A stretch of DNA of 64,000 bases from JAXGXJ01 sp963816155 (GCA_963816155.1 CAWFJE010000010.1:620001-684000); one strand, 5' to 3'. Shown: positions 19,383 through 28,968, counted from the first letter of the stretch. Notes: generated by a model not told the origin, from the sequence alone. Translations and numbers: made by a program.

Positions 19383-19417
19383 ACCACCTCGCGCAGTGAG
19401 CACGAGCAGCGCCATTA

Positions 19418-20205
19418 TTACTGGACGGTCAATCCCCCATCGACTGGTACAGACTGACCTGTTATGAACGAAGCCGTGTCCGAGCATAACCACAGGACCG
19501 TTTCCACGACATCCTCCGGAAAGCCGACGCGGCCGCAGGGCAGGTTATCCACCAACTTGTCCGAGGCGCTGGGCGTCGAGCCGGTGAGGTATTCCCAGAG
19601 CAGGGTGTTCTGGATAGGACCGGGCAGCACCGCGTTCACGCGTATCCCATGCGGACCACCCTCCAAGGGCCGCGGTCCTGGTGAGGCCCGTCAGCCCGGC
19701 CTTGCTGCAGTTGTAGGCCACCATCCCGGGGTCGACATGCGATGGCAGCCGCTGAAGAGGTGTTGGCGATAGCGCCGCCCCAGCCCTGCTTCATCATCTG
19801 CTTCATCTCATACTTGAGGCAGAGAAAAACGCCCTTGAGGTTGGTGTCGAGAGTCTGATCCCAGATCTCCTCGGGAAGGTCGACGATGTTGTAGAGGGGT
19901 ATGCGCACACCGTCCGGGCCCACCCCGGCGTTGTTGAACGCGTAGTCCAGGCGCCCGTACACTTCCACACAGGTGTCGACCATCGCCCGCACCTGCTCTT
20001 CTTTGGAGACGTCACACTGCACGAAGATCGCCTCACCGCCGGCATCCTCGATCAGCTTGACCGTCTCTTGCCCTCCGGCGACGTTTCGACCTGTCGCGCA
20101 CACGACCTTGGCGCCCTCGCGGGCGAAGAGCTGAGCGCCCACTCGCCCGATCCCCGTGGCCGCACCGGTGACGATGGCAACCTTACCCTCGAACATCCCA
20201 CTCAT
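19418..20205 (-). CDS. SDR family oxidoreductase with two frameshifts
   Basis: A short-chain dehydrogenase. The Rossmann motif TGAATGIG, FNNAGVG and the catalytic Ser (NTSSAAA) are in the first frame from ATG 20205, which has GGAGG upstream. The YxxxK motif (YNCSKAG) is in a second frame. The C-terminus, GPHGIRVNAVLPG to VPVDGGLTVQ, is in a third. Two +1 shifts, near 19735-19745 and near 19664, repair it to 261 residues. As written, the sequence would not yield an active enzyme. It may be a decaying gene or a sequence error. Confidence 0.8.
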
Positions 20206-20297
20206 CGAATCCTCCATTGTTTGCACGCGCCGCAGACCAGCTTCGGCCCGCCTACGCTATCATCAGGCGGGTGAGCTTCGCCTCCGCCCCCGCCGCG

Positions 20298-21470
20298 TTA
20301 TTCGCTGATGATCACCGGCTGCTTGCCCGGCGTGGCCAGCTTCTCTACCGACGCCTCGTCCAATTCCACGCCCAGTCCCACCCCGTCGGGCGGATACAGA
20401 TAGCCTCCCTCGTACCGGGGAGCCTTCTTGGCCAGATCGTTCTCGATGGGGCCGCTCACTGTGTCGAAGATGTTGTACAGGTTCAGAGGACCGATCGCCT
20501 CCTGCTCGATCCTGCCCATCCAGGCCGTCGCGCCCAGGAAGGCCGCTTCGGCGGCACTGCCCAGACCGGAGTTGATCATGCAGCCGCACATCACGGGCAT
20601 GTTGGCCGCCTGGGCCACCGAGACCCACCGCCTGGACTTCAGGATGCCACCTGCTTTGGGCACCTTGAGGAAGAAGCCGTCGGCCGCGTCCTTCTCGATG
20701 ATCTGCAGCACGTGGCCCAGTTCGGCGGCCGACTCATCGGCGAAGATAGGCACGTCCACCTTGCGGCGCAGCCTCGCCAGCCCATCGATGTCCCACCAGG
20801 GCACCGGCTGCTCGCACAGGTACACGTCGTGCTTGACCGCCCGCTGCAGGACATACAGCGCCTGGTGGTACATCCACCCGCCGTTGGCGTCGATCATCAC
20901 CTTGACCTTGCCGCCCACGGCAGCCCTCAGGGCGCCGATCATCTCCAGGTCGTCGTCCGGGGCCTTGTTGCCCACCTTCAGTTTCAGGCCCTTGAATCCC
21001 GCCTCCACCAGCGCCGCTCCCTCCGCAGCCACCTCTTCCGGCGACCCCGAGGACATCACGAAAGCCAGAGCGATCTTGGGATTGGAAAGACCGCCGAGCA
21101 GCTTGTAGACGGGCACGCCCAGCGCCTTGCCCATGAGGTCGTGAAGAGCGTAGTCCACCACCGCCTTGGAATGGTTGTTGGCGCGGGTGGCTTTGTCCAT
21201 CTTGGCCACGATGGTCTCAATGTTGAACGGGTCTTCCCCCAAGAGCATGTGGGGGGCGAAGACTTTGGTCAGGTTGTACATGATCGAATCCTGGGTCTCG
21301 CCCATGTACCAGAGGGAGGTGTCGCCCGTCTCCCCTATGCCCGTGACGCCCTCGTCCGTGTGGATCTTGAGCACCACCCCATCCGCCTGCGTGGCGGGTC
21401 CAGCGGCCATGACCATGGGCTTGGCCAAGGGGATGGACACGGGGATGCACTCTACCTTGATGATCTTCAT
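20298..21470 (-). CDS. Mandelate racemase/muconate lactonizing enzyme-type enolase superfamily protein
   Basis: A 390-residue TIM-barrel enzyme. The catalytic set typical of the MLE subgroup is visible: LKLKVG (KxK), MIDANGG (metal Asp), EQPV (metal Glu), FADES (metal Asp/Glu) and FLKVPKAGG (second base Lys). It should act on a carboxylate by proton abstraction (racemase, cycloisomerase or dehydratase). It lies 7 bases after the upstream unknown gene and before the SDR, in one leftward operon. Confidence 0.9.
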   Translation of the reverse strand: MKIIKVECIPVSIPLAKPMVMAAGPATQADGVVLKIHTDEGVTGIGETGDTSLWYMGETQDSIMYNLTKVFAPHMLLGEDPFNIETIVAKMDKATRANNHSKAVVDYALHDLMGKALGVPVYKLLGGLSNPKIALAFVMSSGSPEEVAAEGAALVEAGFKGLKLKVGNKAPDDDLEMIGALRAAVGGKVKVMIDANGGWMYHQALYVLQRAVKHDVYLCEQPVPWWDIDGLARLRRKVDVPIFADESAAELGHVLQIIEKDAADGFFLKVPKAGGILKSRRWVSVAQAANMPVMCGCMINSGLGSAAEAAFLGATAWMGRIEQEAIGPLNLYNIFDTVSGPIENDLAKKAPRYEGGYLYPPDGVGLGVELDEASVEKLATPGKQPVIISE

Positions 21471-21477
21471 GTGGCTC

Positions 21478-22521
21478 CTATCTCCCCCCGCGGTATTTCT
21501 CGACGCCTGCGCCCATGGGCCAGGACATGATCAGAGCAAGCGGCCTGGTGATGTTGCGGACGATCAATGGGCCCTGAGACACGTCCGGCGGGATGTAGGA
21601 CCAGAAGCCCTTGTTGATGAGGTGCTTCTCCCCGCCTATCCAAAGCTCCGCCTCCGCGCATAGATCGGTGAGGTCGTCGTAGTTGAAGGCGACGCAGGCG
21701 ATCGTGCTGCCGTGAGGCAGCGTGTGGGCGTCCATGATGACCTGGCCGAACATGGAAGTGCTCCCGGGCAGGAGCCACCTGGTGTCACAGCCGAACTCGG
21801 CGTCGGGGATGACCGTCTGGTCGACATAGGCCATGGGGCGCGAGAACTCGGGATCGGGGGGCCGCATGTAGTCGGGCCGCACGACCTTCGGGTCGGTGCC
21901 GAAGACGATGTACCGCGCGTACTTCGACTCGCTGGGATCGACCAAGCGGCCGACCGGCGCTGCGTGCTCCTCCTCGTTCTGCTCGGCGTGCCCGACCTTG
22001 TCATCGTCACCCATCGTGTACACGCCACCCGGACCCGACGTCCAGTGCAGGGTGGGCCGGGTATGGATCTGGCTGCGCACGCCGCTGTGGAAGACGGGCA
22101 TGTGGGGGATATCAGCAGGAACATACGCCACCCAGCTCGACTCGAGGGGAATGATCTCGTCGTCGATCTGCATAGCCATGGGACCGATGTCGGCGGAGTC
22201 CTCCGGGTTGGCGCCCCACCAGGCCAGAAGCTCCGGAAAACCGTGGGAGTGGGGAAACATGTTCGGAGTTTCGTAACCCTCCGCGGCCAACTGCTCCCAC
22301 ATCACCTGGTGGGGAGACTCGGGTGGCCACATCCACGTGGTCTCGCCGTAGTAGGCGCCGGGGATGACGTCCTCGTCTATCCAGTGGACGTGCTCCATGG
22401 GGATGCGCCTACCCATGGCAACCAGCCGGTCGCGCTGCTCCGGCGTCGGGGGCGGTAGTAGATGCCGCTTCTCGAGCGTGGTGCAGATGTACTTGTCGTA
22501 CTGTCGCATGTTCTCTTTCAC
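21478..22521 (-). CDS. Protein of unknown function, cupin-like
   Basis: A 347-residue soluble protein without a signal peptide. It contains two similar halves, each with a histidine- and acidic-rich strand region (FPHSHGFPELLAWWG with EIIPLESSWVAYVPADIPHMP; then LPHGSTIACVAFNYDD with FWSYIPPDVSQGPLIV). This suggests a bicupin metal-binding fold. The start is GTG at 22521 or ATG at 22509. It is first in the operon with the enolase-type enzyme and SDR, so a role in the same catabolic route is likely. I do not recognise the family. Confidence 0.7.
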   Translation of the reverse strand: MKENMRQYDKYICTTLEKRHLLPPPTPEQRDRLVAMGRRIPMEHVHWIDEDVIPGAYYGETTWMWPPESPHQVMWEQLAAEGYETPNMFPHSHGFPELLAWWGANPEDSADIGPMAMQIDDEIIPLESSWVAYVPADIPHMPVFHSGVRSQIHTRPTLHWTSGPGGVYTMGDDDKVGHAEQNEEEHAAPVGRLVDPSESKYARYIVFGTDPKVVRPDYMRPPDPEFSRPMAYVDQTVIPDAEFGCDTRWLLPGSTSMFGQVIMDAHTLPHGSTIACVAFNYDDLTDLCAEAELWIGGEKHLINKGFWSYIPPDVSQGPLIVRNITRPLALIMSWPMGAGVEKYRGGR

Positions 22522-22749
22522 CCCCGGCTGGGCATCGTGCGCCCCTCTTGAAACTACTGTGTCTGTTCTTTCCTGCCTGCGCCATTTATATATATCAAAC
22601 TAACTACAGGAGGAGGGCGGGTCGTTTGCCTGTCGAAAGGCGCGACCTCCGTGTTCGGCGGGATGGCTCCGTCCGAAGCCCCTGATATCACAAGAACAGT
22701 CGACGATCGCCAAGACAAGGGGTAGGCGGAACATGGGTGACAGAGAGCG

Positions 22750-22992
22750 GTGCGAAAGCCGAAGAAGCTCCTTGGCAACGAGCTCCTTCTGCCCACCGAT
22801 GCCGGGGAGGTACGCGTTATCGGCTGCAACCTGGACAATCCCCAGACCCTACCCCTCTTCGTGGACATGCACGGTGACGGCTTCGTCCTGGGGCACGCCG
22901 AGATGGACGACCCCTTCATGGCCAGGGTCGCGGAGGCAAACTTGGCGCCGGCATATACCTGCTGGATGCAGAGCGCCATGAGTTGGGCCTAA
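22750..22992 (+). pseudogene. Remnant of an HSL-type alpha/beta hydrolase
   Basis: An 80-codon open stretch whose second half (LPLFVDMHGDGFVLGHAEMD) is the oxyanion-hole region of an HSL-type esterase, with HGDG instead of HGGG. The protein ends shortly after MARVAEA, without the nucleophile or the rest of the fold. It is a 3'-truncated remnant, unlikely to be functional. Confidence 0.55.
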
Positions 22993-23019
22993 ACCAGTAC
23001 CTGGAGCGCCCCAACTCAT
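22978..23019. repeat. Inverted repeat at the end of the esterase remnant
   Basis: ATGAGTTGGG and CCCAACTCAT (10-base perfect arms, 22-base loop) flank the end of the truncated esterase. It may be a terminator or a rearrangement scar. Confidence 0.4.
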
Positions 23020-23282
23020 CGGTCTGATGGCCCCCGCGGTACCAAGGACCCTCACGTTTGCGATGCGCCTGGACGGGCTGAAGTCGGTGGAGAGCTCCGC
23101 ATTCAACTCGCGCTGCGACACCCGCAGTCTGCCAGAAGCGCCCGAATAGCAGGAGCCTGTTGGCACGCCTTGGAGAGCCGTGGGTGGCCGATCACTCGGC
23201 CGTCTCGCGACCCACGCTTGACCAAGCACGCCGGGAAGTTCGTATACTGACCCTCTGCCTTCTTGGATACGGCGACGTTCCG

Positions 23283-24650
23283 ATGACGCGAAGAGCACTA
23301 GGAGGATCAGAGATCGGGCAACCCGCAACTGACAGTGGGGCGCGGATGGGCCTCGCCGACCGAGAGGCGACGCACTACGCCCTGCACCGCTGGGTCACGC
23401 TTACGGCTTCCACCCTGGCCGGCATGTGTTGCGGCTTCTACTACGCGTGGAGCGTTCTGGTCATCCCCATGATGGATATGCACGGCTGGACCCCCTCCCA
23501 GGTCTCGCTGGCCTTCACGTTGATCGTGGGGATGCCGGCCGTGTGCACGCTGCTGGCCGGGAAGCTGCTGCAGTACATCAGTCCGCGGACGCTGCTGCTT
23601 TTGGGGGGAGTGATCCTGGGGACCGGCACCATCCTGCTCAGCTTCGCGGATTCGCTCGCCCTTCTGTACCTCTTCGCCTTTATCGTGGGTATAGGGGGCA
23701 TGACCTACCCAGGCGCCACGATGTCGAACCTCATGACCTTCTTCCCGGACAGGCGCGGCATGGCCTCGGGCGTGCTCACGGGCGGGTTCGGGCTGGGAGC
23801 GGTCGTATGGGGGCCGGTCACGGTCCTGCTGCTGGATCTGATCGGCTACCAATGGACCCTGCGCTTGCTGGGGGCGCTGTTCATCGTGGTGATCGCGGTG
23901 TGCTCGCGCATCGTCACCGTCGCCCCGCTGGGCTACACCCCCCGGGGGTGGCACCGGCCGGTCTCCCTCGCCGCTTCCTCCACGACTGCTTCAGCGCAGG
24001 CCGCGGTCGCCACGCCCATCGGCGTCCCGACTCCGGCCGCGTTGGACTGGAGGGCGATGGTGAGGACGATCCGATTCTGGCTGCTCGCAGCCGTGTTTGT
24101 CCTCGGTCTCATCTCGGGGATGATGGTCACCGCGCACGCCTCGCCCATCGTCCAACAGATGCTGGGAATACCGCCGGAAGCCGCGGGAGCCTTCGTGAGC
24201 TACTTGGCGCTGGGCATGGTGATGGGGAAGGTGGGCTGGGGGATGCTTTCGGACCGGTTCGGACGCCTTCCCGTGCTGCTCGTCATGCTCGTGCTTGCCG
24301 TCGTCGCCCTGTGGCTGCTCTGGCAGTCCGGCAGCTACCTGGCCGTGGTCGCCGGAGTGTTCGTCGTCGGGCTCTGCTACGGCGGTTTCTTGGCGCTCAT
24401 CGGCCCAGTGACGCTGGACGCGTTCGGTACCCGGCACTTCCCCGTGAACTTCGGCATCATGTTTCTGAGCGTAGCTGTGGCGTCGTTCGCAGGCCCGCGT
24501 CTGGCTGCGGCGGTGGCCCAAGCGAACGAAGGGGCCTACAACCAGGCCTTCCTTATCGCTGCGATCATGACCCTCGTGGCACTGGCGCTGGCCGGGGTCT
24601 ACGCCGGCATCACCCGGCGGAAGGATGCGGCTGAACCCCGTCCTGGATGA
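23283..24650 (+). CDS. MFS transporter, oxalate/formate antiporter-like
   Basis: A 12-helix major-facilitator permease of about 455 residues. GFYYAWSVLVIPMMD in helix 1, PGATMSNLMTFFPDRRGMASG between helices 4 and 5, and GMLSDRFGRLPVLLVMLVL in the second half are typical of the OFA/monocarboxylate branch. The start may be ATG 23283 or ATG 23346; the domain begins near the latter. It is a likely carboxylate importer for the neighbouring catabolic genes. A deleted homologue lies at 28.4 kb. Confidence 0.88.
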   Translation: MTRRALGGSEIGQPATDSGARMGLADREATHYALHRWVTLTASTLAGMCCGFYYAWSVLVIPMMDMHGWTPSQVSLAFTLIVGMPAVCTLLAGKLLQYISPRTLLLLGGVILGTGTILLSFADSLALLYLFAFIVGIGGMTYPGATMSNLMTFFPDRRGMASGVLTGGFGLGAVVWGPVTVLLLDLIGYQWTLRLLGALFIVVIAVCSRIVTVAPLGYTPRGWHRPVSLAASSTTASAQAAVATPIGVPTPAALDWRAMVRTIRFWLLAAVFVLGLISGMMVTAHASPIVQQMLGIPPEAAGAFVSYLALGMVMGKVGWGMLSDRFGRLPVLLVMLVLAVVALWLLWQSGSYLAVVAGVFVVGLCYGGFLALIGPVTLDAFGTRHFPVNFGIMFLSVAVASFAGPRLAAAVAQANEGAYNQAFLIAAIMTLVALALAGVYAGITRRKDAAEPRPG

Positions 24651-24663
24651 ACAATAACCCGAC

Positions 24664-24903
24664 CTATACGAGCCGCACGAGCTCGCTGTACGGAAGCAGC
24701 ATGGCGTCGGCCGTAATCAGGACCAAGGGTTCAGTCATGGCTTGGGCGACAAGCAGCCGGTCGAACGGATCCCGATGATGTGAGGGTACCACCGAAGCAT
24801 CGGAAAGGAGCCGCAGGAAGGCATCATCATGCTCCGTAGTCTCCGGGAAAGCGACCATATGCAGAGAGTCACCGTCGACCTCAATGGGCCGCCTGCCCAC
24901 CAT
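24664..24903 (-). pseudogene. Truncated PIN-domain (VapC-type) toxin
   Basis: A 79-codon stretch with the C-terminal half of a VapC-type RNase: HHRDPFDRLLVAQAM followed by LITADAMLLPY holds the late acidic residues of the PIN active site. The N-terminal half, with the first catalytic Asp, and an antitoxin gene are absent. It converges with the MFS gene. It is probably inactive. Confidence 0.6.
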
Positions 24904-25352
24904 TCCCTCGCCGGGTCACGGATCACTGCAACCTGCGCCGGGGGTTGTGTCTGCTTGTACCGCGGGGCGATCTCGATCGAAGCAGCGCCGGCACTCTCTC
25001 CGATGCACTTCGCCGGCTCAGGGAGCCGGGCTGCTGCTGGATGTGTCGGACAGCTTCCGGGATCACGAGTGGATCGGCATCCTCTCCCCATCTCCGAATG
25101 CAGCCGGCTGTTGGACCTCGTCGGATTGACCACCAGCAGCGCGGTACGCCTGTTTCACAACGAAGAGGAGCTTGCCTGCACGCTACCGGCATGCGCGTGA
25201 CATCTGAGGCGCGGGGTGCTCCTTGAGCAAGAACTGGATGAAGGCGCTCTCGAGCCACTACTGGGAGACACAGGAACGCGTTCCATTCAGCGACCTTGCG
25301 ACGCCCAAGGGAGCTCGAAGCGGAGAACGTGGGGCGCTCGGGGTGAAGGTGA
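24904..25352. other. Gene-poor stretch between the VapC remnant and tetR
   Basis: No intact gene is seen in these 449 bases. The middle holds a decayed STAS-domain gene (separate entry). The last 150 bases have only short open stretches without recognisable homology. Confidence 0.5.
24945..25198 (+). pseudogene. Decayed STAS-domain (anti-sigma antagonist-like) gene
   Basis: STAS-like segments occur in the right order but in three frames. The first is CLLVPRGDLDRSSAGTLSDAL, then LLLDVSDSFRDHEWIGIL, then LLDLVGLTTSSAVRLF. The order matches strand 1/helix 1, the LDLSxxxxxDSSGIG region and the final helix of SpoIIAA-type proteins. The phosphorylatable Ser position reads HEW. At least two frameshifts make it a pseudogene. 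Confidence 0.5.
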
Positions 25353-26449
25353 CTATTTCTCGAGTATTGAGGGCGGTGGCGGCAGTTCGGAGGCGAGCTT
25401 CTTGACCAGGCCTCGGTACTTGTCCAGCCGGGAATCGATATCGATCTCGCCGCTTCTCGCGGCCTGAATAGCCAGGAATATCCACAAGTGTGTGAGCAGG
25501 ACGTCCTCCAGGCGATACTCGGGGTCCGCAAGCGATCCGGAACATGGTCTGCTGATAGGCAGCGAAGAGACTATGGGCAACGAGTTCGTCCGGCACACTC
25601 GGTGAGCCGCGCCTCCCGTTGACTTCGGCCGCCACATCCCTCTCGATATGCTTCACGATGCCGTCGAAAGCCGTCCTGGATGGACTTGTGAGTCTCCCCG
25701 TCGTCCTCGAACTCCTCAACTCGGGTGAGCGAGCGCAGAGCTGCGGAGCCAAGCTCGAACACGCGTGAATGGCCGTAAATATTCCACAGCAGCCGTTCCG
25801 CGGGATCGTCCATCTCAGCCTGCACGTCGTCTACGTACCGGATGCTCCAGCTCATCAAATCGGTGACGCATTCGGCAAGCAGTCTCCGCTTGCTGGGAAA
25901 GTGGGCGTAGAACACAGTAGCGGTGATGCCCAGCCTGCGTATGATCGTCGTCACGTGGGTGTTCTTGTAGCCCTTGGTGGCGAATTCATGGGCTGCAAGA
26001 GCAAGGATCTGATTGTGCATGCGCTCGTGCTCTTGGACAACGAGGTCGACGCTTTCCTCGTTGGCGGTCGAGCCTAGACGGAAGACGTGGGAATGCCCGA
26101 AGCAGAGCCACAGCAGGCGCTCAGCAGGGTCCGAAGTCGTGGCTTCTCGGGAATCGACGTAGTCGAGGCTGGAGTCGATGAGGGCCCTCACGCACTCGGC
26201 CAGGAGAGCCCGCTTGCTCGAGAAATGGCTGTAGAAGACGGCGGTAGTGATCCCAAGCTTGTGGACGATGGACGTAACATGAGTATCCCTGTATCCCTTT
26301 TCAGTGAGCTCCAGGGCTGCGAGCGACAGGATGCGCTCGTGCACCCTTTGGTGCTCCTGGGCGGCGAGGTCTACGGCGGACTCGTTCGCTTCGTCCACCT
26401 TGTACTGCAACTTCGCCTCGATATCCGCCAGAGAGAGCCCGGCAGACAC
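25353..26449 (-). CDS. Tandem TetR-type regulator, frameshifted
   Basis: It contains two consecutive TetR DNA-binding units that are similar to each other. The first is RILSLAALELTEKGYRDTHV followed by KLGITTAVFYSHFSSKRALL. The second is QILALAAHEFATKGYKNTHV followed by RLGITATVFYAHFPSKRRLL. The repeat is about 105 residues, each unit ending in DPAERLLW...GHS.VF.LGS. The C-terminal ligand domain is split by two single-base shifts (an extra T near 25670 and an extra base near 25535) and ends at KKLASELPPPPSILEK. GTG 26449 is my best start. It lies 20 bases after the CocE hydrolase gene. Confidence 0.7.
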
Positions 26450-26469
26450 CCGACGGCGAGCTGCCGGCG

Positions 26470-28245
26470 TCAATCCGTCGTCGGCAGCAGCAGATGGCTG
26501 TCGTACCGGCCCCCAGTGTGGATAAGGTGCGCTCCCTGGTTCACCAACCGGGGCGCCGCGACACCGGGCAGGGGTATGGGAGAAAGGTTGTAGCAGGCCA
26601 CGATGAGTCGCAACTGCTCTCCAGCGCGCCAACGCATACCCACGGGTCGCAGGGCGATCTCCACGGGCACGATCTCGCCCGGACTCAAGGGCTCGTCACG
26701 GTCGAACGAGAGGTGAGGCAGATCGGGCCGCGACCGCTCGACGTCGAGGGCCCGCCGCGAGACCCGCAAACGGCCGTCCGGGCCGGTGAAGTAGATGAGC
26801 GCCAACTCCTTCTTGCCGCGCTGGAACAGCAGGGGAAGCACTCTCCTCATGAGTCGACTCGGCACAGGGATTGTAGGCACGAAGAGCAACCGCCCGCGGC
26901 GGCTGAGCTTCTGGACCTTCACGAATAGATCCATGTCCGCAGCTCCCCTGGCCTCGACCCACAGACGCAGGCCCAAGTGGCCGACAACTTCCGTGTCGCG
27001 ATCGAACGCGTAGCTGAACACGGCCTCGTGGGCGACGTTCTCTCCCCCATGGTCGGCGGAATACTCCGCCACCCGCTCAGCCGAGGGCAGATCGAAAGTC
27101 AGCGTGCCTTCTCTTCTGCCGCCGTCCTGGGTCGCGTCGAGATAAAGAGGCAGGAACTGGGTACGCGCCGGTGGGAAGTCCTCCTCCGACCGGTCGACCA
27201 CGTCGCTACCACCGGGATCGAGCACCGAGAGCCGCACCCGCGGAGTGTTCTCCCAGCCATTCTCCTCGCCCTTGAGATGGCGGTCGAAGAACAGGAGCAG
27301 GTCGTCTTGGTGCTCATAGAAGTCGGGCCATTCCATGGTGTTGTGCACGCGCAGCCACTTGCGCTCCGATCCCAAGCGCTCGAAACCCGGGATGGTCCCA
27401 TGACTGTGTACAGGGTTGGTCCAGCTGGCCACGACATAGGCCGGCGCTTCGATGTCTTCCACCCGCGCCGCCTTGTCGCGCCAGTACTCGTTCATGAGGG
27501 GATAGCGCTGCAGCATCGCCGTAGGGTCCTCGACCCGACCGCTGCCGCAGGTGCCGTCTATGGTCCGCTCCATGAAGCCGGTGTCGGGGATGCCGCCCCG
27601 GCACACGTCGTAGCGGTAGACATCGACCAGCCCCTCCCAGGGGGCGATGGCAGCCAGATGAGGGGGGCGTTCAGCAGCAATGAACCACTGAGCGATGGCC
27701 AGCCAGGAGTTGCCGGCCAACCCTGCCCTGCCGTTGCTCCACTCCTGAGTTGCGATCCACTCGATCACGTCGTAGCCGTCGCGCCCGTCCTGACTCCCCC
27801 AGAAGTGCACGTCGCCCCGGGACATGAAGGCGCCGCGGCAGTCCACGTTAAGGACCGCGTAGCCGTGGTCGCACCAGTAGGCCGGGTCCGGTCCCTCGAA
27901 TTTCTGCAGGCCCGACACGGCCGCTTTCGGTACCCCCGCTCTGAAAGGCATATGGTCCAGATCCTCGAAGCCGCCCCGCTTGCCGTAGGGGCTCCAGGCG
28001 ATGATGGCGGGCAGATCGCCCACACCCGCCGGGCGGAACAGGTCGGCGTAGACGCTGACGCCATCGCGTAGAGGAATGGCCACGTCGCGTTCAAGGAGGA
28101 TGTCGCGGGGGAGAGGAAGGGCCCCGGGCTTAATCACGGTTCCCGCCTTGAGGGTCACCTGGCCTGGTTCGAACCCTGGGTAGCGACCTACTGGGTCATC
28201 GACCGGCCGGGCCTTGCGAAAAAGGACTTCGACGCCGTCTACCAT
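26470..28245 (-). CDS. CocE/NonD family hydrolase
   Basis: A 591-residue serine hydrolase of the X-Pro dipeptidyl-peptidase/cocaine esterase type. The nucleophile is probably Ser180 in AGNSWLA. The region before it includes WSPYGKRGG and the nearby DCRG motif. HGTIPGFERLGSERKWLRVH precedes the C-terminal jelly-roll domain (from about residue 360). There is no signal peptide. It should hydrolyse an acyl ester or amide; the substrate is unknown. It is upstream of, and probably co-transcribed with, the tandem TetR gene. Confidence 0.88.
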   Translation of the reverse strand: MVDGVEVLFRKARPVDDPVGRYPGFEPGQVTLKAGTVIKPGALPLPRDILLERDVAIPLRDGVSVYADLFRPAGVGDLPAIIAWSPYGKRGGFEDLDHMPFRAGVPKAAVSGLQKFEGPDPAYWCDHGYAVLNVDCRGAFMSRGDVHFWGSQDGRDGYDVIEWIATQEWSNGRAGLAGNSWLAIAQWFIAAERPPHLAAIAPWEGLVDVYRYDVCRGGIPDTGFMERTIDGTCGSGRVEDPTAMLQRYPLMNEYWRDKAARVEDIEAPAYVVASWTNPVHSHGTIPGFERLGSERKWLRVHNTMEWPDFYEHQDDLLLFFDRHLKGEENGWENTPRVRLSVLDPGGSDVVDRSEEDFPPARTQFLPLYLDATQDGGRREGTLTFDLPSAERVAEYSADHGGENVAHEAVFSYAFDRDTEVVGHLGLRLWVEARGAADMDLFVKVQKLSRRGRLLFVPTIPVPSRLMRRVLPLLFQRGKKELALIYFTGPDGRLRVSRRALDVERSRPDLPHLSFDRDEPLSPGEIVPVEIALRPVGMRWRAGEQLRLIVACYNLSPIPLPGVAAPRLVNQGAHLIHTGGRYDSHLLLPTTD

Positions 28246-28620
28246 TTCGCGACTCCTTCAGATGGCTCTGCCCAGCCTAGCAACCGGACGAAAAGAGTAC
28301 CACCGTATTCGAGCAGTTCGACGAGACTGAGGCGCTGACGGACAAGGATGGGCACCACGTGGGACACTAGACGCAGCGCAGCCTAGGTCTCACCGACCGG
28401 GGGGCGACACACTTCGCCGTACGCCGGTGAGTCACGGTACTGCTGCTGGATGTGGTCGGTAATCAATGGAGCTTGAACTAACTAGCCGGGTCGCCATCGT
28501 CACGTCCCCGTCGGCCTGCCACCCTTGTTCTGCCGGGCCGCCCCCTTGTCGGCGCCGCCAGGCGCTCCTGTTATGATGGGGTCGGTCGACGGTCGCAGAA
28601 GTGTAAGGAGCGAGTAGCAG
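28246..28620. other. 375-base intergenic stretch
   Basis: No intact gene is seen here. It contains the internally deleted MFS remnant listed separately and, at its right end, the Shine-Dalgarno AAGGAG of the following small gene. Confidence 0.6.
28384..28482 (+). pseudogene. Internally deleted MFS transporter remnant
   Basis: A short reading frame gives LGLTDRGATHFAVRR, then a stop, then VTVLLLDVVGNQWSLN. The first piece matches the N-terminus of the MFS protein at 23.3 kb (GLADREATHYALHR). The second matches its residues about 140 codons later (VTVLLLDLIGYQWTLR). Both points in the intact gene contain GTCACG (23394-23399 and 23817-23822), the base string found at the junction here. This is a scar of a deletion in a second copy. 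Confidence 0.7.
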
Positions 28621-28968
28621 GTGAACGAGACAACGACCGTGCTGTTTATCGTGGTGATCCTGGTCGGGGCACTTATCGGCGCGAGCTTCGTGTCACGCCA
28701 CCTCATGAGTACTGCCGTCCGCAAGGTCATAACGGTGTTCCGCGAACGCGGCGCGGTCACGCCCGCGAAGGCATTGACTGCCCAGGAGCTCGGATTGGCA
28801 CGGCGCGGGGTCATGGAGGGCATGTTCAGGATGCGCGACTACCGACCCAACGCCGTGCAGCTACTCGCGCGAGCGGACATCGTCCGTCCGACTGAGGATG
28901 GCAGACTTTATCTCTCCGAGGAGACACTCGCCCAGACACGCATGAAGGACTTCGCCAAGCTCGATTAG
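28621..28968 (+). CDS. Small membrane-anchored protein of unknown function
   Basis: A 115-residue protein with a GTG start and AAGGAG 11 bases upstream. One N-terminal helix (VLFIVVILVGALIGASFV) is followed by a soluble region of about 85 residues that looks like a winged helix (ITVFRERGAVTPAKALTAQE, MEGMFRMRDYRPNAVQLL, DGRLYLSEETL). Function is not recognisable. Confidence 0.65.
   Translation: MNETTTVLFIVVILVGALIGASFVSRHLMSTAVRKVITVFRERGAVTPAKALTAQELGLARRGVMEGMFRMRDYRPNAVQLLARADIVRPTEDGRLYLSEETLAQTRMKDFAKLD

Noticed and set aside
25223..25405. Short plus-strand open stretch after the STAS remnant as a gene
   Set aside because: It has no recognisable motif and overlaps the 3' end of the TetR gene on the other strand.
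28384..28482. TGA inside the MFS remnant as another selenocysteine codon
   Set aside because: It lies at the deletion junction of a gene scar, with no Sec motif and no conserved reading frame beyond 16 codons.
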